Source: Candidatus Zixiibacteriota bacterium (GTDB lineage Bacteria; Zixibacteria; MSB-5A5; JAABVY01; JAHJOQ01). From it: 10,837 nt of DNA. A program made the translations under genes and the position numbers. The stretch spans positions 1 through 10,837 of the forward strand of contig JAJRZO010000317.1 of the NCBI GenBank assembly GCA_024275215.1, given 5' to 3'. The notes under the pieces were generated by a model. It made no database searches, had not been told where the DNA came from, and worked only from the letters and a program-made list of their open reading frames with translations. Of the stretch, positions 6,729 through 10,837 are shown piece after piece (the first letter of the stretch is position 1; the number at the start of each line of letters is the position of its first letter).

Positions 6729-7357
6729 AGACGATGTCGCCTCCTGATAATTGCTCTCACAATGAAAAATACTATCACAAGTATTACGATGACGAAGACA
6801 GCTTTGTTATATGTCGAGAATATTCTGTAGACAGTCTCCCAATTACTACGAAGATGATACGCCGACAAGATGATCAGGAAGTTCCAGATAATCACCGACA
6901 GAGTGGAGAATATTGCCATCCGGGGGGCGCTGATTTTGCCGACACCAGCAGAGAGTGTAATTAACGACCGTGTCCCTGCGAGAAATCGCGATGCCAGAAG
7001 TATAATATCGCCGTATTTGCTGAACCATGATTCGATACGCGGCAAATTATCAGGACCGAGGAATTTCAAAAGTCGCTTTTCAAAGATTGCTCTTCCGTAC
7101 TTTCGTCCAATAGCATAAACAACCATAATTGAAGCGACGCTCCCGATAATGGATAGTATCAGGAGAGGCTCCACGCTGAGTTTTCCCGACCCGCTTATGA
7201 ATCCCGCAGCGAATATAACCGCATCACCGGGATACGGTGGGAATATATTCTCGACAAACATCGAGAAGAAAACAAAAGCAAGAATCCAGCCGGTACCGTG
7301 ACTGGTCACCAGCCTGATCACTTCGTCGATATGGCCGGGTGAGATGATGTCACTCAT
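6725..7357 (-). CDS. DedA family membrane protein (SNARE-associated/VTT domain)
   Basis: DedA proteins are inner-membrane proteins with re-entrant loops; some family members recycle undecaprenyl phosphate across the membrane. The 210-residue product has a hydrophobic first segment (about 23-40), the family motif E36-N-I-F-P-P-Y-P-G-D45, a glycine-rich helix (about 65-85, GSVASIMVVYAIGRKYG), the RFLAGTRS motif with the conserved Arg, and a C-terminal membrane segment before a basic end (RAIIRRRHRL). The open frame extends further upstream to 7513, but that part is a shadow of ispF; MSDIISPGHIDEV at 7357 is the natural start. It overlaps ispF by 8 nt and ddl by 4 nt. Position between isoprenoid and peptidoglycan genes fits a lipid-carrier role, which is inference. 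Confidence 0.9.
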   Translation of the reverse strand: MSDIISPGHIDEVIRLVTSHGTGWILAFVFFSMFVENIFPPYPGDAVIFAAGFISGSGKLSVEPLLILSIIGSVASIMVVYAIGRKYGRAIFEKRLLKFLGPDNLPRIESWFSKYGDIILLASRFLAGTRSLITLSAGVGKISAPRMAIFSTLSVIIWNFLIILSAYHLRSNWETVYRIFSTYNKAVFVIVILVIVFFIVRAIIRRRHRL

Positions 7358-7880
7358 CTTCGTACTCGTCTTCGACTTCCTCTTCCTCCTCTTCGAGAAG
7401 GATTTCAGAAATAAGAACCACTGCTGCCACCGCGATCCCTTTTCCTTCGCCGGTACAGCCCAATCCATCCGAAGTCGTTGCCTTAATTGAAATCTGGCTG
7501 CCATCGATATCAAGAGTTTGCGCTATAACCGATGCCATCATTTCCTTGATCTCACCCAGCTTTGGTTCTTCACAGATAATCGTAGTATCAATGTTTTCGA
7601 TTTCATAACCGTTGTTTGCAAGTTTAATCTTAACGAGTTCAAGAAGCCGAAGCCCGGCGATGTCCTCATATTTTGGATCTGTCGGTGGAAAATTGTCTCC
7701 TATGTCACCGAGTTTCGCGGCGCCGAGAAGTGCATCGACAATTGAGTGACAAACAACATCAGCATCGGAATAACCACCCAGCCCTTTGGGAAATTCAATT
7801 TCAAGTCCACCCAGGATGAGATTTCTTCCCTCGACAAGTTTGTGCACATCGAAACCGTAACCGATTCTCAGTTCAACCAT
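7350..7880 (-). CDS. ispF: 2-C-methyl-D-erythritol 2,4-cyclodiphosphate synthase, with acidic C-terminal tail
   Basis: IspF cyclises CDP-methylerythritol phosphate with loss of CMP in the MEP pathway. Zinc ligands D11 and H13 (GYGFDVH) and H45 (SDADVVCH) are all present, as are GDIGDNFPPTDP and the CMP-binding TTSDGLGCTGEGKGIA. The conserved enzyme ends near residue 162. The protein then adds a 14-residue tail, EEEEEEVEDEYEDE, twelve residues of which are acidic; IspF is normally about 157-160 residues and this one is 176. The tail codons are purine-rich (GAAGAGGAGGAAGAGGAAG) and lie directly upstream of the dedA start, which they overlap by 8 nt. It also overlaps ispD by 8 nt. A separate IspD-IspF fusion is not present; the two are distinct frames. 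Confidence 0.96.
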   Translation of the reverse strand: MVELRIGYGFDVHKLVEGRNLILGGLEIEFPKGLGGYSDADVVCHSIVDALLGAAKLGDIGDNFPPTDPKYEDIAGLRLLELVKIKLANNGYEIENIDTTIICEEPKLGEIKEMMASVIAQTLDIDGSQISIKATTSDGLGCTGEGKGIAVAAVVLISEILLEEEEEEVEDEYEDE

Positions 7881-8574
7881 TCTCCTGCCCCTGTGTACTG
7901 CTCATGCAAAATCTAACAAGGTCGAGGTCACTCGGAAGCACAATCTTCAGGTTCATCGGGTCGCCCTCGACGATTCTGATCTTATGACCGGCAGCTTCGA
8001 CAGCAGATGCTTCATCAGGAAACATTGATCCGGTCTCTGTTGACTTCTTATATACATCTCGGAGCAACTCCGATTTGAATGCCTGCGGCGTCTGCACAAG
8101 ATACATTCGTTCGCGATCAAGAGTCGCCAGTACATATCCATTCTCAACACGCTTTACCGCATCCCCGGCTTTCAACGCAGCAACGGCAGCGCCATCTGTG
8201 ATACATGTTCGTACAGTCTCGGAAATCAGATCCGGAGAGACCAGCGGCCTGACCGCGTCATGAGTTATCACGATGTCGGTATCCTGCAGTACAACAGCAA
8301 GTCCGCGCATGAGCGATTGAAATCGCGAATCACCACCGGAGACAACAGATCGCACTTTCTTAATGGTATACTTGTCGACAATCGATTCGTAAGTGAAGGG
8401 AATGTATTCTCTTGGGACCACGACTATCACATCATTCACCGCATCGCACTGTTCGAACTTTCGGAGTGTGTGAGCCAGCACTGGCATACCCGCCAGTGGT
8501 CGAAATTGTTTCGGTACGCCGCCCGGAAGTCTTTCGCTGTTGCCTGCGGCAAGTATGATTGCAGTTGTGTTCAT
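7873..8574 (-). CDS. ispD: 2-C-methyl-D-erythritol 4-phosphate cytidylyltransferase
   Basis: IspD couples MEP with CTP to make CDP-methylerythritol, the third step of the MEP pathway. The CTP-binding loop reads IILAAGNSERLPGG-VPKQF, with R15 and K22 as the catalytic basic pair. D106 in THDAVRP and K210 in MNLKIVLPSDLDL match the conserved MEP-binding residues. Length 233 is typical. The start overlaps the queA stop by 4 nt (ATGA) and has little Shine-Dalgarno sequence, so it probably depends on translation of queA. The next gene, ispF, catalyses the step after the intervening IspE kinase, which is not in this window. Confidence 0.96.
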   Translation of the reverse strand: MNTTAIILAAGNSERLPGGVPKQFRPLAGMPVLAHTLRKFEQCDAVNDVIVVVPREYIPFTYESIVDKYTIKKVRSVVSGGDSRFQSLMRGLAVVLQDTDIVITHDAVRPLVSPDLISETVRTCITDGAAVAALKAGDAVKRVENGYVLATLDRERMYLVQTPQAFKSELLRDVYKKSTETGSMFPDEASAVEAAGHKIRIVEGDPMNLKIVLPSDLDLVRFCMSSTQGQENG

Positions 8575-9596
8575 AGTAATAACATAGCATCACCGTAACT
8601 GTAGAAACGATACTCTTTCTCCACAGCTTCGCGATAACAGCGCAGGATATTTTCACGTCCCGCGAAAGCCGATACAAGCATCAAAAGGCTTGATCTCGGA
8701 AGATGGAAATTAGTCACCAGCTTGTCAACCAGATTGAATTGATATGGTGGTCGAATAAACAGGTCAGTTTCACCGGAATAAGCCGTCAGCCTGCCGGATG
8801 TATCCCTGTACCAGCTTTCGAGCGCCCGCGTGGTAGTAGTTCCCACAACAAACAGCCGACCTTTTCCATTCCGATGATGTGATATACTCGCAGCCGATTC
8901 GCTGTTCACTGTGTACCATTCGCGCTCGACAGAATGATCTTCGACTTCATCGACTGCGACAGGCTTGAATGTTCCCCAGCCAACATGAAGTGTAATACGA
9001 ATTATTTCGATGCCCAGGATTTGTATTCCGTTAAGCATATCATTAGAAAAATGAAGTCCGGCTGTCGGAGCCGCGACCGAGCCGACCGGATCGCTGTAGA
9101 CTGTCTGGTATCTTGCAAGATCGGAATCATCGGCATTTCGTTTGATATATGGCGGAAGTGGCAGTTCGCCGATGCGATCGCATATATTCAACGGTTCATC
9201 GGTAAATTCTACGATCCGCTCGCCGCCGCTGGTTTCCTCAATCACATGGGCTGCAGAACCATCATCGAAAAGAATGGTTGTTCCTTTTCTTATCCGTTTA
9301 GCCGGACGGCATAGTACTTTCCATGTCGCGTCCCTGACTGGCTTGAGACAAAGGAACTCGACCTGCCCGGATGTCCCTTCTTTTTTCCCGTAGAGTCTTG
9401 CTTTGAATACTTTAGTATCATTGACAACAAGCGCGTCGCCGGAGTCGAAGAACCTCGTTATATCCGGGAATTGCAGATGCTCGATCCTGTCTTCATTTCG
9501 ATCATAGACGAGCAATCTCGAATCAGTACGCTTTTCTGGAGGATGCTGCGCTATCAGTCGCTCAGGAAGCTCGTAGTCGAATTCTGAGACTTTCAT
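8571..9596 (-). CDS. queA: S-adenosylmethionine:tRNA ribosyltransferase-isomerase
   Basis: QueA transfers and rearranges the ribosyl group of SAM onto preQ1 at tRNA position 34, making epoxyqueuosine. Clear family motifs in order: FDYELPERLIAQ (start), VVNDTKVFKARL, LPLPPYIKR, YQTVYSDPVGSVAAPTAGLH, HVGWGTFKPV, VGTTTTRALES and TNFHLPRSSLLMLVSAFAG, ending YRFYSYGDAMLLL. Length 341 is normal and no gap is seen. The start overlaps the queH stop by 4 nt (ATGA), with AGAAG about 9 nt upstream. Being beside queH places the last two queuosine steps in one transcript. Confidence 0.97.
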   Translation of the reverse strand: MKVSEFDYELPERLIAQHPPEKRTDSRLLVYDRNEDRIEHLQFPDITRFFDSGDALVVNDTKVFKARLYGKKEGTSGQVEFLCLKPVRDATWKVLCRPAKRIRKGTTILFDDGSAAHVIEETSGGERIVEFTDEPLNICDRIGELPLPPYIKRNADDSDLARYQTVYSDPVGSVAAPTAGLHFSNDMLNGIQILGIEIIRITLHVGWGTFKPVAVDEVEDHSVEREWYTVNSESAASISHHRNGKGRLFVVGTTTTRALESWYRDTSGRLTAYSGETDLFIRPPYQFNLVDKLVTNFHLPRSSLLMLVSAFAGRENILRCYREAVEKEYRFYSYGDAMLLL

Positions 9597-10129
9597 TTGC
9601 GTTTCTTCTCGTATCTATCCCTCTCGGAGAAAATGCACCCACAGTATTTCTGCATGTATTGCCCCATATCGTAGGCTTTTTGTTTCCCCTCCCTGTATCC
9701 GGGAGTAAAATCAACAGGGAGAAACTTCACTCCGAATCTCGACTCAAGTTCAGCGCCGACTTCGCGTATCCACACATGCTTTTGATATGGTGAAACAAGG
9801 AGTGTTGTTGTAAACGCATCAAACCCATTTTCGGAAGCATGCTTTGCGGTTTCGGTAAGTCTCAGTTCATAGCAATACCTGCATCTATTTTCAAGGTCCG
9901 GCATCACTGCGTTCAAATATCTTTCAAGATCATAGCTGTCATTATAAACCATATCGAATTCTCTAACTTTTTCAAGATTCTTCAGGCTGACAAGCCGCGC
10001 CTTGTATTCTTTATATGGTTGTATATTGGGATTATACCAGTATCCGGTAAGCTGATGCCCCTCTTCGGCGAGTTTTTCGAATGGGTAAACCGAACACGGC
10101 CCACAGCATATATGAACGAGGATATTCAT
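9593..10129 (-). CDS. queH: epoxyqueuosine reductase QueH (DUF208)
   Basis: QueH reduces epoxyqueuosine in tRNA to queuosine; it is an iron-sulfur enzyme unrelated to the cobalamin-dependent QueG. All hallmark cysteines are present: C8-C9-G-P-C12 near the start, C83-x-x-C86 in NRCRYCYELRL, and C163-G-C165 in YMQKYCGCIFS. The middle has GYWYNPNIQPYKEY and TTTLLVSPYQKH, also typical. Length 178 is normal for the short form. The start lies 6 nt after the ruvB stop with only a weak ribosome-binding site, so expression is probably coupled to ruvB. The basic end (YEKKRK) overlaps queA by 4 nt. Confidence 0.95.
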   Translation of the reverse strand: MNILVHICCGPCSVYPFEKLAEEGHQLTGYWYNPNIQPYKEYKARLVSLKNLEKVREFDMVYNDSYDLERYLNAVMPDLENRCRYCYELRLTETAKHASENGFDAFTTTLLVSPYQKHVWIREVGAELESRFGVKFLPVDFTPGYREGKQKAYDMGQYMQKYCGCIFSERDRYEKKRK

Positions 10130-10135
10130 TTTCGA

Positions 10136-10837
10136 TCAAAACAGTTCGCCCTGGTCTGTGTCAGATTTCACAGCAAGACCGAGGTGGCGAAATGCCAAAG
10201 GCGTGGCAACTCTACCGCGAGGAGTCCGCTCGAGAAGTCCTTCCTGAATCAGGAACGGCTCATACACTTCTTCAATCGTGCCCGGCTCCTCTCCGACTGC
10301 CACTGCTATCGTAGAAATACCAACAGGGCCGCCGTGGAACTTAGTAATGATTGCATCGAGAATCCTCTTGTCCATCTCATCGAGACCGAGATCATCGACA
10401 TCAAGACGAATCAGCGCATCTCTCGCATTCTCGCTTGTGATTACGACATCACCGGCAACTTGTGCAAAATCCCTCACCCTTCTGAGAAGACGATTCGCGA
10501 CTCTCGGAGTACCGCGCGACCGCCGCGCGAGTTCGTATGCTCCGTCAGACTGGACATCGATACCAAGGATTGCAGATGAACGAATCACGATCTTTTGTAA
10601 ATCCTGCGGCAAATAGTAATTCAACCTGCCGACCACTCCGAATCTGTCACGCAGCGGCGATGTGAGTAATCCCGCGCGAGTCGTTGCTCCGACAAGAGTG
10701 AATCTTTTCAATGGTAACTTCACTGATCTGGCAGCAGGACCTTTGTCGATCATTATATCAAGCGAAAAATCCTCCATCGCCGGATAGAGATACTCCTCGA
10801 CAACGCGGCTGAGACGATGAATCTCATCGATAAACAG
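10136..10837 (-). CDS. ruvB: Holliday junction ATP-dependent DNA helicase RuvB, N-terminal part beyond window
   Basis: RuvB is the AAA+ motor that, with RuvA, drives branch migration of Holliday junctions. The frame is open to the right edge, so an ATG at 10777 is internal. The visible 233 residues start in Walker B (LFIDEIHRL) and continue with VVEEYLYPAMEDF, sensor 1 (GATTRAG), the arginine finger region (TSPLRDRFG), sensor 2 (RGTPRVANRLLRRVRDFAQ) and the winged-helix C terminus (YEPFLIQEGLLERTPRGR). Walker A and the first roughly 110 residues lie outside the window. It is the most upstream gene seen in the long operon. Confidence 0.97.
   Translation of the reverse strand: MFIDEIHRLSRVVEEYLYPAMEDFSLDIMIDKGPAARSVKLPLKRFTLVGATTRAGLLTSPLRDRFGVVGRLNYYLPQDLQKIVIRSSAILGIDVQSDGAYELARRSRGTPRVANRLLRRVRDFAQVAGDVVITSENARDALIRLDVDDLGLDEMDKRILDAIITKFHGGPVGISTIAVAVGEEPGTIEEVYEPFLIQEGLLERTPRGRVATPLAFRHLGLAVKSDTDQGELF

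Noticed and set aside
7358..7513. Upstream extension of the dedA frame to 7513
   Set aside because: The extra residues are the shadow of ispF in another frame; the family start fits MSDIISPG at 7357.
9839..10579. Long plus-strand open frame (246 codons) opposite queH and ruvB
   Set aside because: It lies antisense to two unmistakable conserved genes and its translation resembles no family; it is a shadow frame.

Overview
The window is a densely packed stretch of bacterial chromosome in which every convincing gene lies on the minus strand, so transcription runs from the right edge (10837) to the left edge (1). I see no mobile element, CRISPR array, tRNA or rRNA. The genes are housekeeping genes. 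The 2-oxoglutarate dehydrogenase start (SYLSNAD, then LYALYKSNPDSVD) and the use of the MEP isoprenoid pathway, Ddl and QueH suggest a Gram-negative-type bacterium, possibly an FCB-group (Bacteroidetes-like) or related uncultured lineage. That placement is inference from protein flavour only.

Region 1 (10837 to 3870) looks like one long operon: ruvB (5' end cut by the window edge), queH, queA, ispD, ispF, a DedA-family membrane protein, ddl, a HAD phosphatase and an M42 metallopeptidase. Neighbouring genes overlap by 4 or 8 nt or are separated by 6 to 19 nt, so they are probably translationally coupled. Queuosine synthesis is represented by QueA (makes epoxyqueuosine in tRNA) and QueH (reduces it to queuosine). 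The middle part has an envelope theme: IspD and IspF make isoprenoid precursors (source of undecaprenyl phosphate), DedA proteins include undecaprenyl-phosphate translocases, and Ddl makes D-Ala-D-Ala for peptidoglycan.

Region 2 (3869 to 2237) holds cysS with a plausible sigma70-type promoter, a 9-bp perfect inverted repeat at the predicted 5' end of its transcript, and a convincing rho-independent terminator about 70 nt after the stop codon.

Region 3 (2236 to 1) is a sucB-sucA transcription unit in the reverse of the usual sucA-sucB order. It has two notable oddities. SucB has a lipoyl domain and catalytic domain but no recognisable peripheral subunit-binding (E3-binding) domain, an architecture like mitochondrial DLST. 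SucA has an in-frame TAA at codon 167, with conserved sequence in the same frame on both sides. Either the gene is broken by a single nonsense change, or there is a sequence error, or the protein is made in two pieces. I found no wholly new system; these two features of the 2-oxoglutarate dehydrogenase genes are the most worth checking.
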